Assembly: GCA_963663635.2 (NCBI GenBank)
Contig: CAXXMY010000011.1
Span: forward strand, 62,001 to 126,000
Reading direction: 5' to 3'
Source of the DNA: Poriferisodalis sp963663635
Lineage (GTDB): Bacteria; Actinomycetota; Acidimicrobiia; Acidimicrobiales; Poriferisodalaceae
DNA: 64,000 nt
This document shows, piece after piece, positions 16,606-24,533 of this stretch. The position numbers and the translations under genes are program-made. Every line of letters starts with the position of its first letter. Positions within the stretch are counted from its first letter, which is position 1. A model generated the notes under the pieces. That model made no database searches and was not told the origin of the DNA. It was given only the letters and a program-made list of their open reading frames with translations.

Positions 16606-16850
16606 GGCTCGGCCTCGGTCATGGCGATCGCATTTGCCATAGCCGCGTCGTCTTCCTCGGTGTCTTGAGGCATCCGCCGATACGACTCGGCGATCGCCTC
16701 GCCCTCCTGCCGTCGGCGAGTGCTTTCTACGAAGTGATCGACGGCTTGGCGGACGACATCGGACCGGTTCGTGCCCACGCCCGAGGCCACCAGACGGTCG
16801 ATGTCGCGTGTCTGACGCTCGCTGAAGCGAGTCGGAACGGGAGATGTCAC
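16599..16850 (-). CDS. Ribbon-helix-helix antitoxin paired with MazF
   Basis: 83 residues from GTG 16850: VTSPVPTRFSERQTRDIDRL, VASGVGTNRSDVVRQAVDHF, then an acidic tail (MPQDTEEDDAAMANAIAMTE) that should occupy the toxin groove. This is a CopG/RHH-type antitoxin. The GTG is chosen because a TATACT -10 box (16862-16857) lies 6 nt upstream. It probably represses its own promoter as a dimer bound by the N-terminal strand. Confidence 0.75.
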   Translation of the reverse strand: MTSPVPTRFSERQTRDIDRLVASGVGTNRSDVVRQAVDHFVESTRRRQEGEAIAESYRRMPQDTEEDDAAMANAIAMTEAEPW

Positions 16851-17183
16851 ATAATCAGTATACGAAATGTAGAACATCTGGACTCGCGTCGAGGCTCGTC
16901 GCAGCCGCGCCGTACCGCATCGTGGTCGCATGCTCCGCGGCCGCGGCGATCCGCCGAACAGCTTCCGGAAGCCGTCGCCTCGGCCGTCATCGAGCTGATT
17001 GCAGGGGTCTTGGCCGAGGCGCCACGCAGGGTCGGGAGGCCGTTGCGCGATGAACTTGAAGGCAAGTGGGCTGCGCGTCGCGGCACGTACCGAATCGTGT
17101 ATCGCATTGACGATGTGCAGCGGGAGGTCGTGGTGCTTCGGGTGGCACACCGCCGAGACGCGTACCGGACCCGCCGTGAATGA
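16844..17183 (+). pseudogene. RelE/ParE-family toxin with a single-base frameshift
   Basis: The N-terminus is in one frame (APYRIVVACSAAAAIRR, ending near 16956) and the rest in another (QLPEAVASAVIELIAGVLAE, RGTYRIVYRIDDVQREVVVL, RVAHRRDAYRTRRE). Joining AAIRR to QLPEA reproduces the actinobacterial RelE consensus, so one extra A in the GAACAG stretch at 16956-16959 explains the shift. The start is uncertain; ATG 16844 is the longest choice and overlaps the MazEF promoter. No antitoxin gene lies beside it. Either an orphan dead toxin or a sequencing error. Confidence 0.7.
16857..16862 (-). promoter_or_regulatory. -10 box of the MazEF operon, leaderless
   Basis: TATACT on the minus strand, 6 nt before the GTG of the antitoxin. 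There is no good -35 hexamer. The box overlaps the possible start of the divergent RelE-like reading frame. Confidence 0.45.
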
Positions 17184-17390
17184 AGACTCGCAACAGCCTT
17201 GGTCGACGACGGTGCGCGCGGGGACGCGCTGCGGTCGCTTGTACATGCCTCCCATTGACCAACTCTGGACGTCAGCTGGGCCTCGCGTGCAACCGATGAT
17301 GCTGACGAAAGTTGATCGGCCTGCGACGAGCAGTGTGTGACAATTGCCGTCACCACGCCCATGAGCAGATTGCAGTAGAAAGTGTGCGCC

Positions 17391-18275
17391 ATGAACCATT
17401 CACCTCACTTGCACCGAACCGGCGAGGGACGCGTCAGCGCCCACCGAGACTCGAAACGACACAGCATCGGGCGCCGTCGCTGGTCGCTCGTCCTTGTGGT
17501 TGCGATGCTTGCGGGATTGGGCCTCGCCGGGTGCGGTGGCGACTCAGACGGTGACGAGCTCACCATCGCCGTCGAAAACGCCTTCCTGCCGTTCAACTAC
17601 CTCGATCCCGAGACAGGCGAGCCGACCGGCTGGGACTACGACGTGCTTGAGGAGATCTGCGAGCGCATCGGCTGCACGCCGAAGTTCGAGAACTTCGCGT
17701 GGGAGCCGATGATTCAAGCCGTTGCCGATGGGCAGTTTGACATGGCAGCCGACGGGATCACCATCACCGCCAAGCGCGCAGAGATCGTCGACTTCTCCGA
17801 CGGCTACATCAACGTCGACCAGCGGCTGATGGTGCGCAAGGGCGAAGATCGCTTCAGCGACGGTGCCAGTTTCGCCGCCGGGGATTTCGTGCTGGGAACT
17901 CAGATCGGCACCACCAACTACGACACAGGCGTCGAGCTGGTCGGCGAAGACCGGGTGCTGCCCTTCGAGGAGTTCGGCTTCGTGGTGCAATCGCTGATTG
18001 CCGGCGACATCGATGCCGTCATCATCGACGAGACTGCCGGGCAGGGAAACATCGGCGAGAACGCCGATCAGGTCGAGCTGATCGGCGAGTCGCTGTCATC
18101 GGACCAGCTCGGGTTCATCTTCCCCAAGGGCAGCAAGTGGGTGGAGCCGATCAACGAAGCACTCGCTGACATGAAAGCGGATGGAACGCTCGAGGAGATC
18201 AGTTCCCGCTACTTCGGCGGAGCATTCTCCATCACGTATGACGATCTCGACTTCCCTGAATACGAAGGGGAATAG
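17391..18275 (+). CDS. Amino-acid ABC transporter substrate-binding lipoprotein
   Basis: 294 residues. After a basic start there is a lipoprotein signal (SLVLVVAMLAGLGLAGCGGD) with lipobox LAGC, so the protein should be anchored outside the membrane. The mature part is a family-3 solute-binding protein: ELTIAVENAFLPFNYLDPET, GWDYDVLEEICERIGC, FDMAADGITITAKRAEIVDF, then QSLIAGDIDAVIIDETAG. This is the glutamine/arginine/histidine-type family; the acidic ligand pocket is not resolved enough to name the amino acid. The permease gene follows 87 bp later. An in-frame GTG at 17382 is an alternative start. Confidence 0.85.
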   Translation: MNHSPHLHRTGEGRVSAHRDSKRHSIGRRRWSLVLVVAMLAGLGLAGCGGDSDGDELTIAVENAFLPFNYLDPETGEPTGWDYDVLEEICERIGCTPKFENFAWEPMIQAVADGQFDMAADGITITAKRAEIVDFSDGYINVDQRLMVRKGEDRFSDGASFAAGDFVLGTQIGTTNYDTGVELVGEDRVLPFEEFGFVVQSLIAGDIDAVIIDETAGQGNIGENADQVELIGESLSSDQLGFIFPKGSKWVEPINEALADMKADGTLEEISSRYFGGAFSITYDDLDFPEYEGE

Positions 18276-18362
18276 CCCGAGCCGTCGACGTCGGTCCCCA
18301 GCAGTGCCGGTGGACTCGCTACGGACACGGCGCCAATCCCGTGCAGTGCGGAGCACCTGACC

Positions 18363-19196
18363 GTGCGATCGTTGCGTCGAACGCGTCGAGGGCGAACGCG
18401 AAGCCAACCCGGGGGTTGGCGCAGCAGATTCAGCGCCGAATCGTTCCCCTACTGGGCGGTGCTGCTCGCTCTCATCGTCGGCTGGCTGGGCTGGCTGTCG
18501 CTGTTCGCCGAGCGCTACCGCGATGCGTGGGACCGCATCGCCGTCGGCATCGTGTTCACGATCCGAGCGACCGCGCTGGCATTCGCGATCTCGTTGGTTC
18601 TCGGGCTGCTGCTGGCTTTGGGCCGCATCTCGCGCAACGTCGTGTTGCGCAACGTTGCCCGCACGTACATCGAGTTCATCCGGGGCGTTCCGATGCTGCC
18701 GCTGATCTTCTTCTTGGCGCTTGTGGTCGTGCCCGACGCCGCCGGTTGGCTCGGCTTCGACAATCGCAGCATCAGCACCGAATGGCGTGGCGCGATCGCG
18801 CTGGCCATCATCTATGGCGCCTACATCGCGGAAGTCTTCCGCGGTGGAGTGCAGTCGGTGCCTCGTGGGCAGATGGAAGCCGGTCTATCCCTGGGCCTGA
18901 GCCGGCGGGCCACCCTGCGGCGGGTGATCTTCCCGCAGGCGATGCGGGCCGTGATCCCACCGCTCGGGAATGACTTCATCGCAATTCTGAAGGACTCGTC
19001 GCTGCTGTCGGTACTGGCAGTCGGCGAAGTGACGCTGAGGGCTCGGCAGTACGCAGCGGGGAGTTTTCGGTTTCGTGAGAGCTACGTCGTGCTGGTGTTC
19101 ATCTACGTCAGCCTCGTCCTGGTGCTGTCATTCGCTCTCGGGCGACTCGAGCGCCGCCTCCGCGGGGGCGAACAGTCTCACGACGCACACCACTAG
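18363..19196 (+). CDS. Amino-acid ABC transporter permease
   Basis: 277 residues from GTG 18363. A basic N-terminus is followed by five or more membrane helices, for example YWAVLLALIVGWLGWLSL and ATALAFAISLVLGLLLAL. The HisMQ family signature occurs in YIEFIRGVPMLPLIFFLALV and the ATPase-coupling EAA loop in GQMEAGLSLGLSRRATLRRV. It forms the import channel for the preceding binding protein. No ATP-binding gene follows, so the transporter must use an ATPase encoded elsewhere, or this copy is incomplete. Confidence 0.85.
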   Translation: MRSLRRTRRGRTRSQPGGWRSRFSAESFPYWAVLLALIVGWLGWLSLFAERYRDAWDRIAVGIVFTIRATALAFAISLVLGLLLALGRISRNVVLRNVARTYIEFIRGVPMLPLIFFLALVVVPDAAGWLGFDNRSISTEWRGAIALAIIYGAYIAEVFRGGVQSVPRGQMEAGLSLGLSRRATLRRVIFPQAMRAVIPPLGNDFIAILKDSSLLSVLAVGEVTLRARQYAAGSFRFRESYVVLVFIYVSLVLVLSFALGRLERRLRGGEQSHDAHH

Positions 19197-19313
19197 GGAG
19201 TCGTGGGCAAGCGGCGCACCCGGTTCGGTCAGGTCGAACACCGCGTCGACACGGCTGTGTCGTGCAGCAGAAGTCTTGCCCAATAATCAAAGTGATTCTC
19301 AGTATGTCTTGTC

Positions 19314-19319
19314 TATCTT
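19314..19319 (+). promoter_or_regulatory. -10 box of the 19.3-19.8 kb two-gene module, leaderless
   Basis: TATCTT followed by 6 nt and GTG 19326. No -35 box is evident. Confidence 0.4.
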
Positions 19320-19325
19320 CAATCC

Positions 19326-19565
19326 GTGTCGCAGGGCAAACATCCGGACAAGGATGTCCGCAAGGCGGTCGGGGCACCCGTGGCTGCTGGCTGGACCATC
19401 AAGCGGCCCAAGGGCCGCACCGGTCACGCCTGGGGGATAGCGCGCTGCCCGCGAGGGCACCCCGAGTGCAGCAAGTCGATATCGAGTACGCCAGCTAACG
19501 CCGGCAACGAGGCGCGTAGGCTGCTGTCGCTGATCGACAAGTGCGAGCGGAGGCAAGACGGGTGA
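19326..19565 (+). CDS. Small basic protein of a two-gene module, possibly toxin-like
   Basis: 79 residues, strongly basic: HPDKDVRKAVGAPVAAGWTI, KRPKGRTGHAWGIARCPRGH, then CSKSISSTPANAGNEARRLL. The GW-basic-G-H-W-G arrangement recalls the short double-stranded-RNA-binding fold of HicA toxins, and the Cys-Pro and Cys pair is characteristic. It overlaps the next gene by one base (TGATG), so they are co-translated. I recognise the pair as recurrent in actinobacteria but know no proven function. A toxin-antitoxin role is inference from size, order and coupling. Confidence 0.5.
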   Translation: MSQGKHPDKDVRKAVGAPVAAGWTIKRPKGRTGHAWGIARCPRGHPECSKSISSTPANAGNEARRLLSLIDKCERRQDG

Positions 19566-19798
19566 TGGCCACGCACCATTTTGAGATCGTCACCGACGGG
19601 GCGGACTTGCTGGAGTGGGAGACACTCGAAGCTCTCTACGAGGCTGGTTGCACCGATGCGACCATCGGCCACAACACCGTCGAGTTCGACCGCGAAGCAC
19701 CGTCGCTCGATGAAGCGCTGCGCTCCGCGCGGCAGGCCGTCGAGTCGGTTCCAGGCGTACGAGTGTGCAGCATCCGGCTGGAGCCTGCGCTGACATAA
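19565..19798 (+). CDS. Small acidic partner protein of the two-gene module
   Basis: 77 residues, acidic: HHFEIVTDGADLLEWETLEA, LYEAGCTDATIGHNTVEFD, REAPSLDEALRSARQAVESV. The EAGC-x-D and FDREAPS blocks recur in a family of uncharacterised actinobacterial proteins. It is coupled by a TGATG overlap to the basic 79-residue protein upstream; a basic/acidic coupled pair of this size fits a toxin and antitoxin, or an RNA-binding protein and its inhibitor. Confidence 0.5.
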   Translation: MATHHFEIVTDGADLLEWETLEALYEAGCTDATIGHNTVEFDREAPSLDEALRSARQAVESVPGVRVCSIRLEPALT

Positions 19799-19906
19799 CA
19801 ATCTCGCCTGCAGGTGCTCCGACGCGAGACGAGCCCCGCTGGCGACAGTGGCTCGCCGACCGCGCTCCGGCGACCGACTGACCCCGTCCCCGAGGAACGA
19901 AGAAAC

Positions 19907-20299
19907 TCAGTCCGGATACACCTGAGTGCGGCGGCGCTTGAGCATCCGGTCCTGCACGCGCCAGCCGTCGGGCGTGCGCACCACGAGGTCGTGATACGAC
20001 GCGGTGCCTACCTTGCCGCCGCCGATCAGCGCCAGGATGCGGAACTTCAGCTCCACGCCATCGTCGGTCTCGTTCACGTAGATGTTGGTCATCGTGTGGG
20101 AGCGGGGATGCTCGGCCTCGTCGGCCATGAAGTCACGGATGGCCGTCAAGCCCTCCAGCCGCGGCGCACTCAGATCGGTCAGGTCGAACACGGCGTCGTC
20201 GGTGAAGATCGTTCCCAGCCGATCCCAATCGCGGTCGTCGATGATGTCGCCGTAGCGGCCCGGAAGCTCGTGCAGTTCGAGGCGGTCAGCAATATCCAT
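19907..20299 (-). CDS. SnoaL-like (NTF2-fold) polyketide-cyclase-type protein
   Basis: 130 residues. The N-terminal helix LELHELPGRYGDIIDDRDWD with FTDDAVFDLTDL is the SnoaL_4 opening. It then shows HTMTNIYVNETDDGVELKFR and WRVQDRMLKRRR, the curved sheet that ends the NTF2 fold. Members are cyclases, dehydratases or lactonases in secondary metabolism and catabolism, so no substrate can be assigned. The gene is isolated; the 207 bp downstream to the next gene hold nothing I can identify. Confidence 0.7.
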   Translation of the reverse strand: MDIADRLELHELPGRYGDIIDDRDWDRLGTIFTDDAVFDLTDLSAPRLEGLTAIRDFMADEAEHPRSHTMTNIYVNETDDGVELKFRILALIGGGKVGTASYHDLVVRTPDGWRVQDRMLKRRRTQVYPD

Positions 20300-20506
20300 G
20301 GCGCGACCCTACGGCACCTGCTGACATCCCGGCCGCTGTCCAGCCACACCAATAGCGGCACTCAGCGCAATCGTGGAAGCCAACTTTTCAACGGGCGCCG
20401 ATGTCTGCGTCCGCTGAGGAGCCGCGCGAGTAGGCAGGCGACGCGTCGGGACGCTTGGTTCTCGCGGCGCTCTCGTGTTCGGCGAACCCCCTACTCGCTC
20501 GAGTCC

Positions 20507-22174
20507 TTACCCAATGGCTGACGCCGGATCGTGGTAGCGGGCGGTTCGGCGTGCGCCTGTCATGCGCAGTGCGCCCGCCTCAACCATTCTGCGCAGAAGG
20601 CGTGATGCTTGATCGGGCCCGAGACGACAGAGATCGGCGGCTTCTGCTCGTCCGATGGAACCGTGTTCGGCAACGAACGTCAGCACCATTTGTTCCTGCT
20701 GAATCGAGTCGAAGCCGCGAGTCCGGACGTGCGCGGCTGGTTCGCCCATCTGCCGGTAGAGCTCTGCGGCGAGGTGATAGGTGCGTCCCTTGCCCTCGCC
20801 TCGGGCTTCGAGCAGTCCGCGCTCTACGAGACCGTTGAGCACCGACCTCGCTTGCTCGGCTGCGAGGTGCAACAGCTCGCCCGCACGCACGGAGGCGATC
20901 CGGCTCTCAGCACGCACTTCGTGCAGCACCTGCAATGTCTGGAGATTGAGCGCGTTGTTGTCCCGTGCCTCAGCGGCGGCGAACGCAGCCAGCTCTCGAT
21001 CCGCCGCGCCAGCCGGCACCTGCGCTTCGACCCATGCTCGGGTAGACCGCGAATAATCCGGCTGGGGCCGCCCCAGCGCCAGTTGATACCGGTAGACGCG
21101 GTTGACGCCGCGTCCCGTTCGCTCGACGAGTCCGGCTCGCTTGAACGCGTCGGCAATCAAGGGGTTGCGTGCCTGCGGCGGAGCAGTGAGCAGGTTGTTG
21201 ATGGTGATGCCATCAGGGAAGCCGCCAGGACTGCTCACCGACAGGGTGGTTCCTTCGATGGCCACCCTCACTTGTCCGCTGAGTGAGTAGTCGCGGTGAA
21301 CGAGAGCGTTGGCGATCAGCTCTCGGACGGCGATTTGGGAGTAGCGCGGGAGACCGAGCCTGAAGAGTCCATCGTCGATCTCTTCTTCTGGGTTGTAGCG
21401 GTTCACTGCTTCAGCAAGCTCGAGCATTGCTCGCAGCAGCGGGACGGGCAGGCTCTCGTTGGCTTGGACGGCATCGTGCTCGTCGAGAGCTTGAAACACG
21501 ACAGCGTGTGTCGGCGCGAACGTCGTTAAGACGTCGGCGGTTCCAAACAGCAGCGCCGCCCCGAGCGCAGGAACCCCCTCAACGGATCGGAGTCCCAGCG
21601 CGGACAGGAGGTCGCGATCGGAGAGTTCGGCCAGAATCGCATCGCCGCCTCCCGCAGCGAGGCGGCGGAAGCGGTCAAGTTCGGCGGCGTCCAAGTCGTC
21701 GACCGAAAGATCGGCCAACGGCAGGGTCGACAGGTCGCGCACTCCGAGTGCGGAGGTGCGGGCTTGGGCCTCATGGGGGAGCATGGGAAGGCACTGCGGC
21801 TTGCCGTCCACATCGATCGCGCGTCGCACATAACGGCCCGAGGTCGTTGCCACAACAGAGGGTGCCTTGGGCACCCGAACAACCAGGATGTCGACGCTGT
21901 CGAACTGTTCGACACTCACCTCGACCATGAGAGGGGGCGAGGTCTTGTTGGCCACCAGAGCCTCCACCCGCGGGCTCTGCGTCGTGCTTCCGTGCCGAGG
22001 AGCAGCCCCGACGGTGGTTCCGTCGTTTTCGACGCCGATCAAGAGCCAACCGCCGTCGCCGTTTGCGAGGCACACCGCAGCCTCGGTGAGCTCGTCGTCA
22101 TTGACGTCACGCTTGAATTCGACGGTGTACGTCTCACCACCGGCGACCAACTCTTCGAGATCGTGAGGTGCCAC
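20507..22174 (-). CDS. AlbA_2/Schlafen-type DNA-binding protein with HATPase-like domain
   Basis: 555 residues from GTG 22174. Residues 1-130 are a Schlafen AlbA_2 domain (YTVEFKRDVNDDELTEAAVC, GGWLLIGVENDGTTVGA). A GHKL-type ATPase-like part follows (QIAVRELIANALVHRDYS, then SSPGGFPDGITINNLL and GLVERTGRGVNRVYRY), as in proteins often misnamed RecG-like. The C-terminus carries two winged-helix stretches (AGELLHLAAEQARSVLNGLV; AEAADLCRLGPDQASRLLRR). Such proteins act as transcriptional regulators or in defence islands. The start is fixed by a TATAAT box 6 nt upstream that overlaps a palindrome, so self-regulation is likely. Confidence 0.75.
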   Translation of the reverse strand: MAPHDLEELVAGGETYTVEFKRDVNDDELTEAAVCLANGDGGWLLIGVENDGTTVGAAPRHGSTTQSPRVEALVANKTSPPLMVEVSVEQFDSVDILVVRVPKAPSVVATTSGRYVRRAIDVDGKPQCLPMLPHEAQARTSALGVRDLSTLPLADLSVDDLDAAELDRFRRLAAGGGDAILAELSDRDLLSALGLRSVEGVPALGAALLFGTADVLTTFAPTHAVVFQALDEHDAVQANESLPVPLLRAMLELAEAVNRYNPEEEIDDGLFRLGLPRYSQIAVRELIANALVHRDYSLSGQVRVAIEGTTLSVSSPGGFPDGITINNLLTAPPQARNPLIADAFKRAGLVERTGRGVNRVYRYQLALGRPQPDYSRSTRAWVEAQVPAGAADRELAAFAAAEARDNNALNLQTLQVLHEVRAESRIASVRAGELLHLAAEQARSVLNGLVERGLLEARGEGKGRTYHLAAELYRQMGEPAAHVRTRGFDSIQQEQMVLTFVAEHGSIGRAEAADLCRLGPDQASRLLRRMVEAGALRMTGARRTARYHDPASAIG

Positions 22175-22180
22175 GCCGTA

Positions 22181-22252
22181 ATTATACGCACTCGTTTACG
22201 CTTTACGAATTCGGATATCAGAGTGCGTATAAGTTTGTAAACCGTGGTTTAC
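22181..22252 (-). promoter_or_regulatory. Leaderless promoter with two palindromes, AlbA-type regulator gene
   Basis: On the minus strand TATAAT (22186-22181) ends 6 nt before GTG 22174. A perfect 12-bp inverted repeat, TTATACGCACTC (22182-22193) and GAGTGCGTATAA (22221-22232), overlaps the -10 box; a second, GTAAACC-2 nt-GGTTTAC (22237-22252), lies farther upstream. The placement fits a repressor operator. Confidence 0.6.
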
Positions 22253-22287
22253 CGCTGGCGGGTTCGCTGAGCCGGCGACGCGACCGT

Positions 22288-23145
22288 TCAGTCGAAGAAC
22301 CGGTTTGCCATGGTCCGCTGAATCTCGTATATCGAGCCTTCTTCGGGTGCGGGCGGAAGCGGCATCCTGACCGGTACCGGCGTCACCCGTGGCTCGATAG
22401 TGGGCTCGCCGGCAACAATCATCCGATCGAAGCTGGCGAGATCTCCGATCGGATGCACCAGCGGAAACGCGTCGACCGCTGCGAACTGGAACAACAACAG
22501 ATTCCGCGGGCGCGCCGACAGATTCGGGGCCGAGCCATGCACGGCTCGCACATGGTGAAACGTCATCGAGCCCGCAGTGCCGACCAACGGCACGGCCGCC
22601 GAGAAATCGATCGGATTCTCGACGGGGTCGATGGCTCCGCTGAAGTATCCGTTCGCATGGTGGTCATAGATCGCACCGCGGTGGCTTCCCGGCAGCACAC
22701 ACAAGGGCCCGTTGGTCTCGTCAACATCATCGAGCAGGATTCCGACGGCGAGCAGATCGTCATTGGTGTGCGGATAGAACGCCCAGTCCTGATGCCACTC
22801 GACCGCTGAGCCGCCCTCGGCAGCCTTCATGTTCAGCTTGCTGGTTTGGAAACGAACTCCTGATCCCAGCAGTTGGGTGAGCACATCGAGCAATACAGGA
22901 TGGTGAAGGAGCGCCGCCACACTCGGCATGACCGCGTCGGGGTTCTTGATCCGCCTGATATTCGGTGCCGCCGGGCTGTGGTCGTCCTCGAGGTCGTACA
23001 CGTCGTCGTGTTCGGTCACCTCGGACGCCTTGTCGATCAGTTGCGCCAGCTCGCGACGGATCAGGTCGAGCTCTGAGGGGGACAGAACATCCGGTACGAC
23101 CAGATAACCCTGTTCTTTGTAGAACGCCACGTCCACTCGAGTCAT
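22288..23145 (-). CDS. Phytanoyl-CoA dioxygenase (PhyH) family Fe(II)/2-oxoglutarate oxygenase
   Basis: About 285 residues (ATG 23145; an in-frame start at 23163 adds six). The PhyH layout is YKEQGYLVVPDVLSPSELDL at the N-terminus, the HxD iron ligands in SAVEWHQDWAFYPHTND, the GPLCVLPGSHRG strand, and the distal His in HHVRAVHGSAPNLS. An Arg for 2-oxoglutarate is probable in LSARPRNLLLFQF. It hydroxylates an unknown small molecule. It starts the catabolic island, divergent from the NagA operon 167 bp away. Confidence 0.85.
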   Translation of the reverse strand: MTRVDVAFYKEQGYLVVPDVLSPSELDLIRRELAQLIDKASEVTEHDDVYDLEDDHSPAAPNIRRIKNPDAVMPSVAALLHHPVLLDVLTQLLGSGVRFQTSKLNMKAAEGGSAVEWHQDWAFYPHTNDDLLAVGILLDDVDETNGPLCVLPGSHRGAIYDHHANGYFSGAIDPVENPIDFSAAVPLVGTAGSMTFHHVRAVHGSAPNLSARPRNLLLFQFAAVDAFPLVHPIGDLASFDRMIVAGEPTIEPRVTPVPVRMPLPPAPEEGSIYEIQRTMANRFFD

Positions 23146-23312
23146 GACGGTCGTCATCCCCAAACCCTAGAGCCGATGCCACCGCCCGGCTTGTCGTTTA
23201 GCGTGAGGGTTTGCGCCGGGCAACGTGAGTACTGGGGGGATGCGTGATGGGTGAGTCCAACGTGTCGCAGCCGCTCGATGAGGTTCGCGGCTGGCCCAGG
23301 AGTGGCCAGTAG

Positions 23313-24533
23313 ATGTCAGCAGACGACGGTCGTCCGCTGGCGATCACCGGCCGAGTTCTGATCGACCAAGCCATCACCGACGACGGCGTCGTCCTGGTGC
23401 TCGGCGACAAGATTCTCGCCGCAGGCCCGCGTGGCGGGATCGAGATTCCGGCGAACGCACGACACCTCGACGTGCCCGATCGGATCATCTCGCCGGGCTT
23501 CATCGATGTGCACATTCATGGGTCGGGTGGGTGCTACGCCGAGGACGACCCGGTTGGCATGGCCCGACATGTCGCGAGCGGCGGGTGCACCTATTTCTTG
23601 CCGACGCTGATGACGAACGAGTTGCCCGCAATGGTCGATTCGGCCGCCAAGATCCGAGCCGCCTCCGGGCCCGTCAGCGATGGCGCCACCATTGGAGGCG
23701 TCCACCTCGAGGGACCGTTCCTCAATCCTCGATACGGCGCCCAGCGTCCCGACTTCGTTCTCGAGGCAACCCCGGATGCTGTCGAGATGCTGCTCGAAGC
23801 GGCGGGTGGAGCGCTGGCAATGGTCACGATCGCGCCGGAACAACGCGGAGCGATCGAGGCGATCAGACGGTTCGCCGCCGCAGGCGCCCTTGTATCACTC
23901 GGCCATTCAGACGCGACACCGGCTGACTATGCAGCGGCCCGAAGCGCCGGCGCCACTCACGTCACCCATCTCTTCAACGCCATGGAACCCAGACAACTGC
24001 CCGACGCAACCGGCTACGACGGAACCAGGCGAGTCGGCCTGGAGGAACTCGCCCTCATCGACGACGGCCTCACCGCTGACATCTTGTGCGACTCGGCTTG
24101 CGCGCACGTCAGCGAAGCACTGGTGAAGCTCGCATTGCGGTGCAAGGGCGCAGCGAAGCTGGCGTTGATCACCGACGCGATGTACGCAGCCGGTCTGGAA
24201 CCCGGCGTCCATCGGATGAGCGACGGCCAGGAGCTGGTGACGAGCGCTGAAGAAGATGTGGCCCGGCTTGCGGGCGGTTGGCTCTGCGGGAGCGTGATGT
24301 CGATGTCGAGTGCTGTCCGCAATCTCGCAGCTGTCGCCACGGTCCCTGTCGATGTCGCGCTGGTGATGGCGTCGGAGGCGCCGGCGAGAGCACTCGGGAT
24401 ATTTGCAAGCAAGGGCAGCCTTGCTGCGGGCAAGGACGCTGACATCGCGGTGCTCGATCCCGACGGCAACGTCGAGCACACGCTTGTCGGGGGTCAGCTG
24501 GTGTACTCGACCGAACCAGAAGCTCTCCAATGA
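23313..24533 (+). CDS. nagA: N-acetylglucosamine-6-phosphate deacetylase family amidohydrolase
   Basis: 406 residues with the NagA series: PGFIDVHIHGSGGCYAEDDP (metal HxH), GGVHLEGPFLNPRYG (Glu ligand), LVSLGHSDATPADY (His), THVTHLFNAMEPR (His and substrate binding) and KLALITDAMYAAG (catalytic Asp). NagA removes acetate from GlcNAc-6-phosphate. The neighbourhood lacks nagB and any PTS, so the true substrate may be another N-acetylated sugar or amino compound. The stop overlaps the next start (ATGA), so the two are co-translated. Confidence 0.8.
   Translation: MSADDGRPLAITGRVLIDQAITDDGVVLVLGDKILAAGPRGGIEIPANARHLDVPDRIISPGFIDVHIHGSGGCYAEDDPVGMARHVASGGCTYFLPTLMTNELPAMVDSAAKIRAASGPVSDGATIGGVHLEGPFLNPRYGAQRPDFVLEATPDAVEMLLEAAGGALAMVTIAPEQRGAIEAIRRFAAAGALVSLGHSDATPADYAAARSAGATHVTHLFNAMEPRQLPDATGYDGTRRVGLEELALIDDGLTADILCDSACAHVSEALVKLALRCKGAAKLALITDAMYAAGLEPGVHRMSDGQELVTSAEEDVARLAGGWLCGSVMSMSSAVRNLAAVATVPVDVALVMASEAPARALGIFASKGSLAAGKDADIAVLDPDGNVEHTLVGGQLVYSTEPEALQ

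Noticed and set aside
23313..24533. Calling a GlcNAc utilisation operon
   Set aside because: No nagB, nagE or NagR is present; the neighbours handle amino acids and acyl groups, so only the NagA family is claimed.
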